64,000 nt of DNA from Glutamicibacter soli (GCF_003309065.1 NZ_POAF01000005.1:287241-351240), one strand, 5' to 3'. Counted from the first letter of the stretch, positions 53,130 through 62,165 are shown. Made by a program: numbers and translations. The notes: generated from the sequence alone by a model not told the origin.

Positions 53130-54248
53130 TCAGACACTGCGCAGCAGCTGGCCCAGTTTTTCCGTCGCGCCCCCCGGTTCGGTGGTGGCGAAGAAATACT
53201 GGGCCAGCTGCTTTTGCCGTCCGGACACCCCGGAGGCCGCCAGCGCGGCCACGCGGTCGGCCAGCCCGTTGGCGTGGCCGAGCAATTGGTCCGCCGGCAG
53301 GCCCTGGCGCAGCTTGCAGTCCCGGTCCCCGGCCAGCAGCAGCGGCACATTCAGTGCCACCGCGTCGTAGGACATGGCCGAGATGTCGCAAATCGCCACG
53401 TCGGCCCAGACCAGCGACTGGCCGGCGTCCGCGGTGGGATCCAGCAGCGAGGTGTAGTTGGACTTCAATGCGGTGATGGACTTGCGGGCTTCGCCCGACA
53501 CGTCACCGGTCTTGGGGTGCGGGCGGAAGCGGACCTCGAAGCGGTCGTCGGCCTGCAGTTGGGCGAGGATCCGCTCCCCCAGCGCGGTGATGGAGGAATA
53601 GGCCATGGCCTGGGAATCGCCTTCCCAGGTCGGCGCATAGAGCACCCGGATCCTGGCGCTCGGGCCGCTGGGCGTCAGCGCATCAAGCTGCGGGCGGCCG
53701 ATCTGCACCAGGTGGGCGAGGTCGAAGCGCGGGATGGCCTCGCGGATGCGCTCGACCGCCGCCGGGCCGGCGACGCAGGCGTAGTCGTAGGCCTTGAGCT
53801 GGTTGGAGACCATGGAGGCCTTTTCGCTCTCGCCGTGGTTCAGGTGGATGTGCGCCGGGCCGTTGAAGCGCAGCATGGTGAAGTTGCGCTGCGAATTGTT
53901 CACGTAGCAGATGGCCTTGGTGCCCATCGCGGCCAGCTGCTTCTCGATCTGCTCCATGGAGCGGGTGAACAGCAGCGGCAGGCTGGTCGAGTCCAGCGCC
54001 TGCCGCGCGCTGAGCGCGTCCATGAGCACCACCCCGGTGCTCATCCCCTGGTCGGCCAGCCGTTCGAAGGTCTCCAGCCAGGTGTCCAGCTGGTAGATCT
54101 GGCCCGGGCCTTCAGCGAAGAACAGGACCACATCCGCCTGTTCCAGTCCACGGGAGGCTTCGGCGATCTGGGCTCGCACCGAGCGCTCGGCCAGCAGGGA
54201 CTTGGCTTTTCCAGCGGCTTGATTGATTGGGGATGGAATCAACGGCAT
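53130..54248 (-). CDS. CDP-glycerol glycerophosphotransferase family protein
   Basis: 372 residues. The motifs HLNHGESEK, VLYAPTWEG and FRPHPKTG are those of the TagB/TagF-like family that moves glycerol-phosphate units onto lipid- or sugar-linked acceptors in wall polymer synthesis. The C-terminal CDISAMSYDAVALNVPLLLA fits too. It is shorter than full-length TagF but complete for the TagB type. Tail to tail with the aldehyde dehydrogenase gene (10-bp gap); next to an unrelated zinc lipoprotein gene upstream. Confidence 0.85.
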   Translation of the reverse strand: MPLIPSPINQAAGKAKSLLAERSVRAQIAEASRGLEQADVVLFFAEGPGQIYQLDTWLETFERLADQGMSTGVVLMDALSARQALDSTSLPLLFTRSMEQIEKQLAAMGTKAICYVNNSQRNFTMLRFNGPAHIHLNHGESEKASMVSNQLKAYDYACVAGPAAVERIREAIPRFDLAHLVQIGRPQLDALTPSGPSARIRVLYAPTWEGDSQAMAYSSITALGERILAQLQADDRFEVRFRPHPKTGDVSGEARKSITALKSNYTSLLDPTADAGQSLVWADVAICDISAMSYDAVALNVPLLLAGDRDCKLRQGLPADQLLGHANGLADRVAALAASGVSGRQKQLAQYFFATTEPGGATEKLGQLLRSV

Positions 54249-54268
54249 GCGTTAAGTCTACGTAAGCG

Positions 54269-55249
54269 CTAGCCCTTCAGCGCGGAGGCAAGGGATTCGA
54301 TGTTTCCCTGCATCCATTCCAGGTAGGTCGAGCCGTCGGTGATCGTCTCGGTCAGTTCCACCACGGGCACCCCGGCGTCTTTCGCCACCGAGCTCAGGGC
54401 CTTGGTTTCGGTGCCTTCGGTCTGCACGTTGTAGACCATCACGTCCGCGCCCTTGCCGGCCAGCAGGTCCTCGGCGTTCTTGAGGGTCAGCGGGGCGATG
54501 CCCTCGCCTTCCTCGATGGCTTCGCTCAGCCCGGCGGGGGTCTTGTTGACCATGCCGGCGTCCTCCAGCAGGTGGAACGGCACCGGTTCGGTCATCAGGT
54601 AGCTCTTGCCCTCCAGCCCGGCGGCGGACAGCTCGCCAGCCAGTTGCTCGATGTCGGCGTCGAATTCCCGGGCGTTGCGCGTGTAGTCGGCGGCGTTGGC
54701 GGCGTCCTGCTTGCCCAGCTCGGCGGCGAGGGCATCGGCCAGCGCGCTCATGGAGTCCAGGTCGTACCAGACATGCTCGTTGTACTCGGCGTGCTCGTGC
54801 CCGTGCTCCCCGCCCTCGTCGTGGGCGTGCTCATCGGCTTCGTCCCCGTGGCCCTGGGCTTCCTCGGCGGCGACCGGCGAGGAGTCGACCACATGCAGCA
54901 GCGAGAGGTTGTCGCGCTGCTCCTGGGGCAGCGACTGGACCAGGGTGTCCATGAAGGAGTCGTATCCCCCGCCGTTGGCCAGCACGATGCTGGCCTGGGA
55001 GACGGCGAGCTTGTCGCGGGCCGTCGGCTCGTAGGAATGCGGGTCCTGCGCGGTGGAGGCGATGATCTCGCTGACCTCCGCATGCTCGCCGGCTACCGTC
55101 TGGGCGATTTGCGCGTAGACGTTCGTGGTGGCCACGATGCTCGGGCCCGAGGTCTCCGGCGCGCTCTGCGCATCGGAGGAGCATCCCGACAGCAGCAGGC
55201 CGGCGACGGGAACGAGGGCAAGTGAGGCGAGAATTGAGCGGTTTTTCAC
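54269..55249 (-). CDS. Zinc-binding ABC transporter lipoprotein (ZnuA/TroA-type)
   Basis: 326 residues. Lipobox L-S-G-C at about 20-23. The TroA fold has QDPHSYEP, NEHVWYDLDS and the metal His set, with a His/Asp/Glu-rich flexible loop (HGDEADEHAHDEGGEHGHEH) that buffers zinc in ZnuA proteins. No permease or ATPase gene is adjacent, so it is an orphan here. Zur-like boxes lie about 50 bp upstream, inside the end of the yibE/F gene. Confidence 0.92.
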   Translation of the reverse strand: MKNRSILASLALVPVAGLLLSGCSSDAQSAPETSGPSIVATTNVYAQIAQTVAGEHAEVSEIIASTAQDPHSYEPTARDKLAVSQASIVLANGGGYDSFMDTLVQSLPQEQRDNLSLLHVVDSSPVAAEEAQGHGDEADEHAHDEGGEHGHEHAEYNEHVWYDLDSMSALADALAAELGKQDAANAADYTRNAREFDADIEQLAGELSAAGLEGKSYLMTEPVPFHLLEDAGMVNKTPAGLSEAIEEGEGIAPLTLKNAEDLLAGKGADVMVYNVQTEGTETKALSSVAKDAGVPVVELTETITDGSTYLEWMQGNIESLASALKG

Positions 55250-55294
55250 GAGGAAGCTTTCTAGTTCAGGTTCGCTATTGAGAACTATTCTACA

Positions 55295-56572
55295 TTACTC
55301 GTGAGAATGATTCGCACTTAGCGCCGCCCGGCGGCCGCTGCCGCCCAGCGATTTGCCGTGTGCTCCCCCGGTTCCGGTGGCCTTGACCACCAGCACCGCG
55401 ATGGCGGTGGTCACCGGAATCGCCAGCACCAGGCCGATGGAGCCGATCAGGATCCGGATGACTTCCTCGGCCATTTCCCCGGAGCTGAGCGTGGTGCCGA
55501 AGCCCTGGTTGCTCAGCGCGGCGATGGCCAGCACCGGCAGCGCCGCGCCGGCATAGGCGAAGGCGATGGTGTAGACCGTGGAGGCGATGTGGTCGCGCCC
55601 GATGCGCATGCCGCGCAGGAAGAGCTCGGTGGCGCTGGCCTTCGGCGCGGACTCTGCCAGCTCCCAGACCGTGGCCGACTGGGTGATGGTCACGTCGTTG
55701 AGCACACCCATGCCGCCGATCAGCACGCCGCAGATCAGCAGGCCCGGCAGCGAGATCTGCGGAGCCACGGTGGACAGCGTCATGGCGGCCTCGTCGTGCG
55801 CCCCGGTCAGCGCCGCCGCGTCGGTCAGCCACAGCGCCAGTCCGGCCGTCACCCCCAAGCCGAACAGCGTACCCAGCAGCGCGGTGGAGGTCTTGGCATT
55901 CAGCCCGTGCGCGAAATACAACGCCACGAACATGATGGCAGTCGAACCGGTCAGGCCCACCACAATCGGATTGCCGCCTTCCAGCAGCGCCGGGACCATG
56001 AACACGATCATGAAGGCGATGCCGCCGACCAGCCCGATCATGGCGCGGGCCCCGCGCCATCCTGCCACGAGCACGACCACCAGGCCGTAGGCGATCGCCA
56101 GCAGGGCCATCGGGAAGGTGCGCACGAAGTCAACGAACACGAAATCCGTCCCGGAGTTGGAGCCCACCTTGGACAGGTCCAGGTAGCGCAGCGAATCCCC
56201 CGCCCGCGCTTCGCGCGACTGCAGCGTCTCCTGCGGGATCTCCAGCTGGATCTCGGCGCCGCCGTCATCGGGCATCACGTAGGTGACGGTGCATTCGAGC
56301 ACCTTGCCGCCCACGTCCTCCAGGCCCTGCGAAGACGGGCAGTCCTGGAATACCGAACGGGTCACGGTGCCGGTGGCCATCACCGCGCCGCCGGTGGTGT
56401 CAGTGGATCCCGACAGGGCGAACTTGTCGTAGTTCCCCTGCGGCCACAGCGCGATGACCATGACCAGCGCCAGGGCGCCGACCGGTGCGAGCAGGGCCCA
56501 GAGGATGATCGAGGCACGGCGGCGCCGCTTGGGGTCCTGCAGGATGGGTTCGTCGTGATGGTGGTGGCCCAC
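55295..56572 (-). CDS. YibE/F-family membrane protein
   Basis: 425 residues with eight or so membrane helices and an external domain after the first (residues 55-150). The central motifs SGLVVVLVAGWRGARA-like (here YGLVVVLVAGWRGARAM) and GGMGVLNDVTITQSATVWEL are typical of the YibE/F family, of unknown function. It carries HHHHDE near the N-terminus and ends in ANHSHE, so metal binding is possible. The GTG at 56572 was chosen for GGAGA eight bases upstream; an ATG at 56689 would add 39 residues and overlap the divergent promoter. The znuA promoter lies in its 3' end. Confidence 0.82.
   Translation of the reverse strand: MGHHHHDEPILQDPKRRRRASIILWALLAPVGALALVMVIALWPQGNYDKFALSGSTDTTGGAVMATGTVTRSVFQDCPSSQGLEDVGGKVLECTVTYVMPDDGGAEIQLEIPQETLQSREARAGDSLRYLDLSKVGSNSGTDFVFVDFVRTFPMALLAIAYGLVVVLVAGWRGARAMIGLVGGIAFMIVFMVPALLEGGNPIVVGLTGSTAIMFVALYFAHGLNAKTSTALLGTLFGLGVTAGLALWLTDAAALTGAHDEAAMTLSTVAPQISLPGLLICGVLIGGMGVLNDVTITQSATVWELAESAPKASATELFLRGMRIGRDHIASTVYTIAFAYAGAALPVLAIAALSNQGFGTTLSSGEMAEEVIRILIGSIGLVLAIPVTTAIAVLVVKATGTGGAHGKSLGGSGRRAALSANHSHE
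55302..55316 (-). promoter_or_regulatory. Zur-like box upstream of the zinc lipoprotein gene
   Basis: TGAGAATGATTCGCA resembles actinobacterial Zur boxes (TGAxAATxATTxTCA). A second related stretch (TTGAGAACTATTCTA) lies at about 55278-55293. Both are upstream of znuA, the first inside the last codons of yibE/F. Zinc repression by Zur is inferred. Confidence 0.55.
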
Positions 56573-56723
56573 GGGTGCGTTCTCCGCATCGCTCGAGTCG
56601 AAGTTGTCGTCCCCAAGTCTAATCAGCCAGTGGCAAGCCCGGATGCCTGCCCCTTCGGAATGAGCGCAGAGATCCTCCGGAAGGTTCATGCGTTTGGGTG
56701 GGCCTCACCGGGAGAATGGAAGC

Positions 56724-57902
56724 ATGAGCATGACATCAAATGCGGGGCTTCCGGCCCCGACGGAAAACGTTGATGAACCGCGCTACGAGTTCCACAGGCT
56801 CCTGCGGCGCGACGAGAACTACCGCTGGTGGCGTCCGCTGGCGCTGCTGGGCACTGCCTCCGGATTCTTCGCGGTGCTCTCCATCGTGGTTGGCGTCATC
56901 GCCTTCGTGATGATGATGTCCAATCCGGCGTTCTGGAGCGGCGACACCGCGGCGCTGGAGCAGCTCACGGTGATGAACATGGCCGACCCGATGATGTTCT
57001 CCATCGTGATGATCTCGCTGATCGTGATGATCCCCTCGGTGTGGTTCGCCTACCTGCTGCTCGGAGCCAAGCCGGTCTGCCTGCTGGTCTCGGTCGCCGG
57101 GAAGATCCGCTGGGGCTGGATGGGCACCGCGTTCGCGGTCAGCGGCATCGTGTACGCCGCCTACTTCGCGCTGACGTTCATCCTGGACGCCTTGGATGCG
57201 GGCGGCGGCGTCGAGGTGCCTGCCAGCAGCATCCCGCCTAGCCCCTTGTTCTACGCCCTGCTGGTCATCCTGCTCACCCCGCTGCAGTGCGCAGCCGAGG
57301 AACTTGTTTTCCGCGGGGCGTTCATGCAGGTCATCGGCAGCTGGCTCAAGCACCCGCTCTTCGCGATCCTGCTGCCGGTGCCGCTGTTCACCGCCGGGCA
57401 CCTGTACGACGTCTACGGCCTGCTGGACGTGGCGATCTTCGCCATCGCCGCCGGCTACCTGACCTGGCGCACCGGCGGCTTGGAAGCCGCGATCGCGATC
57501 CACGTCGTGAACAACACCTCGCTGTTCCTGCTCGGTTCGGTCGGCCTGGTGGACCTGAACGCCAAGGGCTCGGACCTGGTTTCGCTGCTCATCTCCGGCG
57601 CGATGACCGCAATCCTGACGGTTCTGCTGGTCAAGCTCGCGCAGAAGAAGGACATCCAGCGCAGCGTCGGGCCGGCGCCGCGCCGCCGCGCCGAGCAGCA
57701 CCTGCTGCAGCCGTGGCCCATCGCCTACCCGATGGGCCCGCAGCAGCAGGCCTACTGGGCGCCGCAGGAGAACGGGAACTTCGCCGGACAGCACCAGCCC
57801 GGGCCGGACGGATTCCCGCAGACGCCGATGGAACCGGGGCAGCCCGGAGCGCAGGGGCCGGACGGACCAGCCGGACAGGAACCGGACCGGAACTACCGGT
57901 AG
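56724..57902 (+). CDS. CPBP-family intramembrane metalloprotease
   Basis: 392 residues, eight helices. The three Abi/CPBP motifs are present: AAEELVFRGAFM (EExxxR), FTAGHLYD and IHVVNNTS. These bind zinc in the membrane and cleave peptides or act in bacteriocin self-immunity and membrane protein processing. The C-terminal ~80 residues are Pro/Gln/Gly-rich and low in complexity, a cytoplasmic tail. The ATG at 56724 follows GGAGAATGGA. Divergent from yibE/F. Confidence 0.9.
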   Translation: MSMTSNAGLPAPTENVDEPRYEFHRLLRRDENYRWWRPLALLGTASGFFAVLSIVVGVIAFVMMMSNPAFWSGDTAALEQLTVMNMADPMMFSIVMISLIVMIPSVWFAYLLLGAKPVCLLVSVAGKIRWGWMGTAFAVSGIVYAAYFALTFILDALDAGGGVEVPASSIPPSPLFYALLVILLTPLQCAAEELVFRGAFMQVIGSWLKHPLFAILLPVPLFTAGHLYDVYGLLDVAIFAIAAGYLTWRTGGLEAAIAIHVVNNTSLFLLGSVGLVDLNAKGSDLVSLLISGAMTAILTVLLVKLAQKKDIQRSVGPAPRRRAEQHLLQPWPIAYPMGPQQQAYWAPQENGNFAGQHQPGPDGFPQTPMEPGQPGAQGPDGPAGQEPDRNYR

Positions 57903-57932
57903 CCGCCCCGCATGCGCGACGGCAGGCATAGG

Positions 57933-57966
57933 CAAGCGTGGGATCGCCGAGGCGTTCCCACGCTTG
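57933..57966. terminator. Bidirectional terminator, CPBP / Rv2629-like genes
   Basis: An 11-bp perfect stem (57933-57943 with 57956-57966) between convergent genes. Confidence 0.7.
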
Positions 57967-57988
57967 GTTGGTTAAGTGCGGTTGGTTC

Positions 57989-59119
57989 CTAGGACTTGGC
58001 CCACCGAAGCAGCGCGGCGATGCCGGCACCGTCGGGCATGGCCATGTCCGGGACGTAGCGGATCGTTGCGTCGGTCAGGGCAGTGGCCCGCAGCAGGACT
58101 TCCGGGGCCGGCCATTCGCCGACTACCAGGTCTGCGTGATCATCTCCTTCTTGGTGTGCGACCCATGGTTCGGCGCTCAGCGCGCGCAGGGTGTGCTCGT
58201 CCTGGTATTGGCCGACCAGCACCACTTCGGCCTGGGCCGACTGCAGCGCGGTGACGACTTCGTCAAGCCCCACGGCCAGCAGCGACCTCCCGTTGCCTGC
58301 CTGCGCCGTGACCTTGGCCTCCAGGTCCGCGACGGCCGCCGATTTCACCTCGTCCACGAGTTTCGAAATATGCTGCTGCACCTGCTTGGTATCCGCGCCG
58401 CCGGTGCGCGTGTGGGCGTCGATGACTTCCACATAGTCCTGCAGGTTGGCCGGCAGCGCGCTGGCGACCGCTTCGCGGGCCTTGATGTCCCCGGAGAGGA
58501 CGATCAGCCGTACGTAGTTGTCGCGGCACATGTCCTCAATCAGCTCGGCGACTTCCTCCGTGTTCCGCCGAATCATTTCATCCGCAGCGGCCTGGGCCTT
58601 GGGCTGGTCGTATTCCCCGGGCACCTTGCGCGCGTGGCGGACTTCCTCCGGTGCGCCGACGATGCCGCGGCTGGCGATGCGTTCGGGTGAAGTGGTGTTG
58701 TAGAGATGGACTTCTCCGCCGTCGCGTCCGACCTCTGCCACGAGGTAGGAGAACGAGCCGCCGCGGGATCGCGCCAGCGCAGTGAAGTTCGGGAACGGTC
58801 CGACGTCGACCGACGGCGATTCAACCTTCAGCCCGGGGAGCAGTTCGTTCAACAGCACCTCGCCGTCATGCACTGCGATGAAACGGGCAACCGGTGCGCG
58901 CATTCCCTGCGCTGGCTCAAGTGCACCGGTGACGGCGCTGATATCCCCAGCGCTTGCCTGCTGGCTTTTGAGTAGCTTCGCCACCTTGTCGGGAAGATTA
59001 TCTGCTGCCTCTTGGGCGGATGTGTTTCCCAGCGAAGCATCGACCAGTGCGGTGCTCCACGGGCCGGGCTTTCGGTAGAGCGAAGCGTCGATTCCATTAG
59101 AATCCGCGCGTAGTGCCAT
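57989..59119 (-). CDS. Rv2629-like eRF1-fold protein (baeRF / Vms1-like)
   Basis: 376 residues. The order of elements (GEVLLNELLPG, FTALARSRGGSFSYLVAEVGRDG, LIVLSGDIKAREAVASALP, DGAGIAALLRWA) follows Mycobacterium Rv2629, a member of the bacterial eRF1-like family related to Vms1/ANKZF1 peptidyl-tRNA hydrolases. It could act in ribosome rescue or hibernation; biochemical function in bacteria is unsettled. GGGAG five bases before the ATG at 59119 fixes the start. Confidence 0.8.
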   Translation of the reverse strand: MALRADSNGIDASLYRKPGPWSTALVDASLGNTSAQEAADNLPDKVAKLLKSQQASAGDISAVTGALEPAQGMRAPVARFIAVHDGEVLLNELLPGLKVESPSVDVGPFPNFTALARSRGGSFSYLVAEVGRDGGEVHLYNTTSPERIASRGIVGAPEEVRHARKVPGEYDQPKAQAAADEMIRRNTEEVAELIEDMCRDNYVRLIVLSGDIKAREAVASALPANLQDYVEVIDAHTRTGGADTKQVQQHISKLVDEVKSAAVADLEAKVTAQAGNGRSLLAVGLDEVVTALQSAQAEVVLVGQYQDEHTLRALSAEPWVAHQEGDDHADLVVGEWPAPEVLLRATALTDATIRYVPDMAMPDGAGIAALLRWAKS

Positions 59120-59258
59120 GCTGACTCCCTTCCGCACGCGACTCTCGCCGCGATGCGACTTGATCCGTGGCACTAACCTAACATCACTATTCAGATGCAG
59201 GAAGAGGTAAGCGCAAAGTAAGCCGCGGATCCGCGCAAATCAGCATGGCCCCCTGAAT

Positions 59259-60368
59259 CTACCAGCGGCCGCGCCAGTACTGCGCCGGGGATGCCGTGGC
59301 CGCGCCCAGCTTCTTGGCAGCCCGGTTAGGCCACTGCGGGTCGCCCAGGGCGGCGCGTCCCACGCTCACGCCGTCGGCCTGGCCGGTCACCAGGATCTGC
59401 TCGGCCTGCACTGGATCGGTGATCCCGCCGACGGCCGTGACGAACGCGTCCTCGGGCAGCGCCTGCTTGACAGCTTGGGCCAGCGGCACCTGGTATCCCG
59501 GTCCGCTGGGACCGCGGAAGGGCCCGATCCCCGCGCTGGACAGGTCGAAGGCCCGCACGCCCGCCGCGTAGAGTTCCGTGGCCAGCCGCACCGTGTCATC
59601 GATGCGCCAGCCGCCCTCGACCCAGTCGTCTCCGGAGAACCTGATGCCCAGGGCCTTCTCCTGCGGCCACACGGCTGCGACTGCCTGCACGATCTCACGC
59701 AGGTAGCGGGTGCGGTTCTCCCAGCTGCCGCCGTATTGGTCGGTGCGCTGGTTCACCAGCGGGGAGAGGAACTGGTGGATCAGGTAGCCATGCGCTGCAT
59801 GGATCTGGATCAGGTCGAATCCAGCTTGGTCCGCGCGCTTCGCGGCCTCGGCCCAGTCCTGCACCGAGTCGGCGATCTGCTGCCCGGACATCTGGGCTGC
59901 CGGAGCCAGTCCGTGCAAATCGCTCGGGGTCGAGGTCAGGGTCTGCCAGCCGCCGTCCTCCGGGGCGAGGCTTCCGGTCTTCCCGGCGTCCTCGTATTCC
60001 TTGAGCCAGCCGTAGGTTGAGGCCTTGGCTCCGGCGTGGGCCAGCTGCACGCCGGCGGCGGCCCCCTGGGAATGGATGAACTCGGTGACCGGCTTCCAGG
60101 CTTCGGCCTGCTGCTCGTTCCACAAACCGACGTCCAAGTCGGAGATCCTGCCTTCGGGCGCCACCGCCGTGGCCTCGGCGATGACCAGCCCGAATCCGCC
60201 CTGGGCGTGGGCGCCCAGATGGACCAGCTGCCAGGCGGTCGGGATCCCGTCGCGCTGCTCGATGGAGTACTGGCACATCGGCGGCAGCACCGCGCGGTTG
60301 CGCAGCGCCAGGCCTTCTCCGGCGCGGGTAGGGATGGTCGTGGGAGCGAAGAGTTTACTTTGAGGCAT
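59259..60368 (-). CDS. Old-yellow-enzyme-type NADH:flavin oxidoreductase (YqjM-like)
   Basis: 369 residues. RNRAVLPPMCQYS is the FMN-site start, QIHAAHGYLIHQFLSPLVNQRTDQYGGS contains the His pair that binds substrate and the conserved loop, and the C-terminal GGITDPVQAEQIL fits FMN phosphate binding. The Cys in PPMCQYS marks the thermophilic-like YqjM group. These reduce activated C=C bonds or nitro groups with NADPH. Stands alone between the Rv2629-like and mgtE genes. Confidence 0.92.
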   Translation of the reverse strand: MPQSKLFAPTTIPTRAGEGLALRNRAVLPPMCQYSIEQRDGIPTAWQLVHLGAHAQGGFGLVIAEATAVAPEGRISDLDVGLWNEQQAEAWKPVTEFIHSQGAAAGVQLAHAGAKASTYGWLKEYEDAGKTGSLAPEDGGWQTLTSTPSDLHGLAPAAQMSGQQIADSVQDWAEAAKRADQAGFDLIQIHAAHGYLIHQFLSPLVNQRTDQYGGSWENRTRYLREIVQAVAAVWPQEKALGIRFSGDDWVEGGWRIDDTVRLATELYAAGVRAFDLSSAGIGPFRGPSGPGYQVPLAQAVKQALPEDAFVTAVGGITDPVQAEQILVTGQADGVSVGRAALGDPQWPNRAAKKLGAATASPAQYWRGRW

Positions 60369-60450
60369 GCTAGGTATGACGTTCCGGCCCGGCCGCTTAT
60401 TCCGCCGCCGAGATGCGGCGTAACATTTCGCCCCGGCGCGGGCCGGAGCC

Positions 60451-61806
60451 TCAGCCCAGGACCAGCACCGCGATGCTCAGGTAGACAACCAGCCCCGCGG
60501 CGTCGACGAAGGTCGAGATGAACGGGTTGGAGAACACCGCCGGATCGGCCTTGATCGACTTGCCGATGATCGGCATGATGCCGCCGACCCCTGCCGCCAC
60601 GGTGCACAGCACCATCAAGGTCAGGCCAATCACCCAGGCGACCTGTTCCTCAAAGATCACCCGCGTCAGCAGGAAGCCAAGCAGCCCGAGGCTGAGTCCC
60701 AGCACGAAGCCCACGCGGACCTCGCGCAGCAGCACGCGGCCGATGTCGGAGATCCGCACCTCCCCCATGGCCAGGGCTCGGGTGACGGTGGTCGCCGCCT
60801 GGTTGCCGGTGTTGCCGCCGATACCGACGATCAGCGGAATGAACAGGCTGAGCACTACCATGGATTCGAGGGTTTCCTCGAAGCTGGAAAGCACCTGCAC
60901 GGTCAACGTGGCGCCGATGGCCAGCACAAGCAGCCAGAGGATGCGCGAGCGGACCATGCCGCCGATCGGGGTGCTCAGGTACGGCCGGTTCAGCGGTTCG
61001 GAACCGGCGGTGCGTGCGGTCCGCGCCTCGTCGGCGTCATCCAGGATCTCCAGCGCCTGAGCCCAGCTCAGGACCCCGACCAGCTTTTCTTCCTGGTCGA
61101 GCACCGCGCCGATTTCGAGCTGGCGGTTGACCACGCGGCGCGCGGTCTGCACCGCGGGATCCGCGACCGTCGCGGTGAACATCGGGGTGAGCAGGTCCCC
61201 GACGAGGCTCTGCGGATCAGCGGCGATGAGCTGGCTGAGCTCCACTCCGCCGAGCAGGCGGCGCTCGTGGTCCACCACGAGCACCATGTTTGCGATGGTG
61301 CGCTCGGCCACCTGCTGACGGACGCGCTCAAGGGTCTGCTCTGCGGTCAGCTCCGGGTAGGTCTTGATGTAGCGCGTCGAGACGAAGCGTCCCGTGGAGG
61401 CCGCGGAGTAGCCCAGGAGCACGCGGGTTTCTTCGCGGGTCGTGGAGTCCAGTGCCTGCAGCAGGCTGGAAGCCACCGTGGCAGGAAGCTCGTCGAGCAG
61501 CGCCGCCCGCTCGGTGGCTCCGATACCGGCCAGCGTCTGGGCAACCGCGTCCTGCTGGAGGCCCTTGATGAGGTCGGCCTGCAGCGGGGCGTCGAGCTTT
61601 TCGAACACCCTCAACGCCCGCGGCTTGTCCAGCAGGCGGAAGGCGATGGCGGCTTCGGAGAGGCTGAGCGTGTCCAGGTGTTCGATGATTTCCGCCGGTT
61701 CCAGCCGGCGAAGCTGCACGGCCAATGCGCCGAGCTCCTCCGCTTTCAAGGCTGCGTGCAGTTCCCGAGAATTAGTTGAGAAGTCTACTTTTGGAGTGAT
61801 GTACAT
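60451..61806 (-). CDS. mgtE: Magnesium transporter MgtE
   Basis: 451 residues, the normal size: an N-terminal superhelical domain (LGALAVQLRRLEPAEIIEHL), two CBS domains (about 130-260) that sense magnesium, and five membrane helices with GGNTGNQAATTVTRALAMGEV, the pore signature. It imports Mg2+ down its gradient. The Shine-Dalgarno before the ATG is weak (GGACGA), in contrast with the very strong site of the upstream small ORF. An intrinsic terminator 76 bp upstream suggests attenuation. Confidence 0.95.
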   Translation of the reverse strand: MYITPKVDFSTNSRELHAALKAEELGALAVQLRRLEPAEIIEHLDTLSLSEAAIAFRLLDKPRALRVFEKLDAPLQADLIKGLQQDAVAQTLAGIGATERAALLDELPATVASSLLQALDSTTREETRVLLGYSAASTGRFVSTRYIKTYPELTAEQTLERVRQQVAERTIANMVLVVDHERRLLGGVELSQLIAADPQSLVGDLLTPMFTATVADPAVQTARRVVNRQLEIGAVLDQEEKLVGVLSWAQALEILDDADEARTARTAGSEPLNRPYLSTPIGGMVRSRILWLLVLAIGATLTVQVLSSFEETLESMVVLSLFIPLIVGIGGNTGNQAATTVTRALAMGEVRISDIGRVLLREVRVGFVLGLSLGLLGFLLTRVIFEEQVAWVIGLTLMVLCTVAAGVGGIMPIIGKSIKADPAVFSNPFISTFVDAAGLVVYLSIAVLVLG

Positions 61807-61881
61807 GGTAAGTCGTCCAAACGTGTTGTTTGGCGCGGAAACATCAGCATTCTGCCCCGTAAGCCGAAGGCTGGAAGCATC

Positions 61882-61904
61882 AAAAAAGAGGAGATAAATC
61901 TCCT
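61882..61904 (-). terminator. Intrinsic terminator in the mgtE leader (putative attenuator)
   Basis: Read on the minus strand: stem AGGAGA/TCTCCT with a four-base loop (61889-61904) followed directly by six T. It lies 76 bp before the mgtE start and 87 bp past the stop of the small leader ORF, with no other gene between, so it can only stop transcription into mgtE. Confidence 0.8.
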
Positions 61905-61991
61905 GATTTAGATGGTGTTCTGCGCACGTGAATGAGAGCCGGTCGCGAACTCGCAGACGTGCACGCAGGGAAGCCGAAGGAGGCTTGGGCG

Positions 61992-62048
61992 CTACGAATC
62001 GTCCCGGAGAGATCGCGTGAACATAGATCGGCTAGGGCCGTCGTCCAT
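61992..62048 (-). CDS. 18-residue leader peptide ORF upstream of mgtE
   Basis: The ATG at 62048 is preceded by AAGGAGGTGATC two bases away from it, a 12-base match to the complement of the 16S rRNA 3' end, far stronger than any other ribosome site in the window. The product is MDDGPSRSMFTRSLRDDS, acidic and with Pro near the N-terminus. Such acidic/Pro leader peptides (MgtL of Salmonella) destabilise ribosomes at low Mg2+ and control transport genes. A small hairpin (AAGCC/GGCTT, 61971-61986) follows the stop. Function inferred; expression not shown. Confidence 0.65.
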   Translation of the reverse strand: MDDGPSRSMFTRSLRDDS

Positions 62049-62165
62049 GTGATCACCTCCTTGCGGACAGGGTGGTGTGTGGGCCACCGTCTATCTCCAG
62101 TTCTATCATCCTTGCCTGCCGATGTCCCGCCATGGTGCCTGAGCTCATAGGGTCCGGAAGCCCGG

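Noticed and set aside
61807..62165. M-box riboswitch before mgtE
   Set aside because: The conserved M-box core sequences are not present; the region is better explained by the small ORF and terminator.
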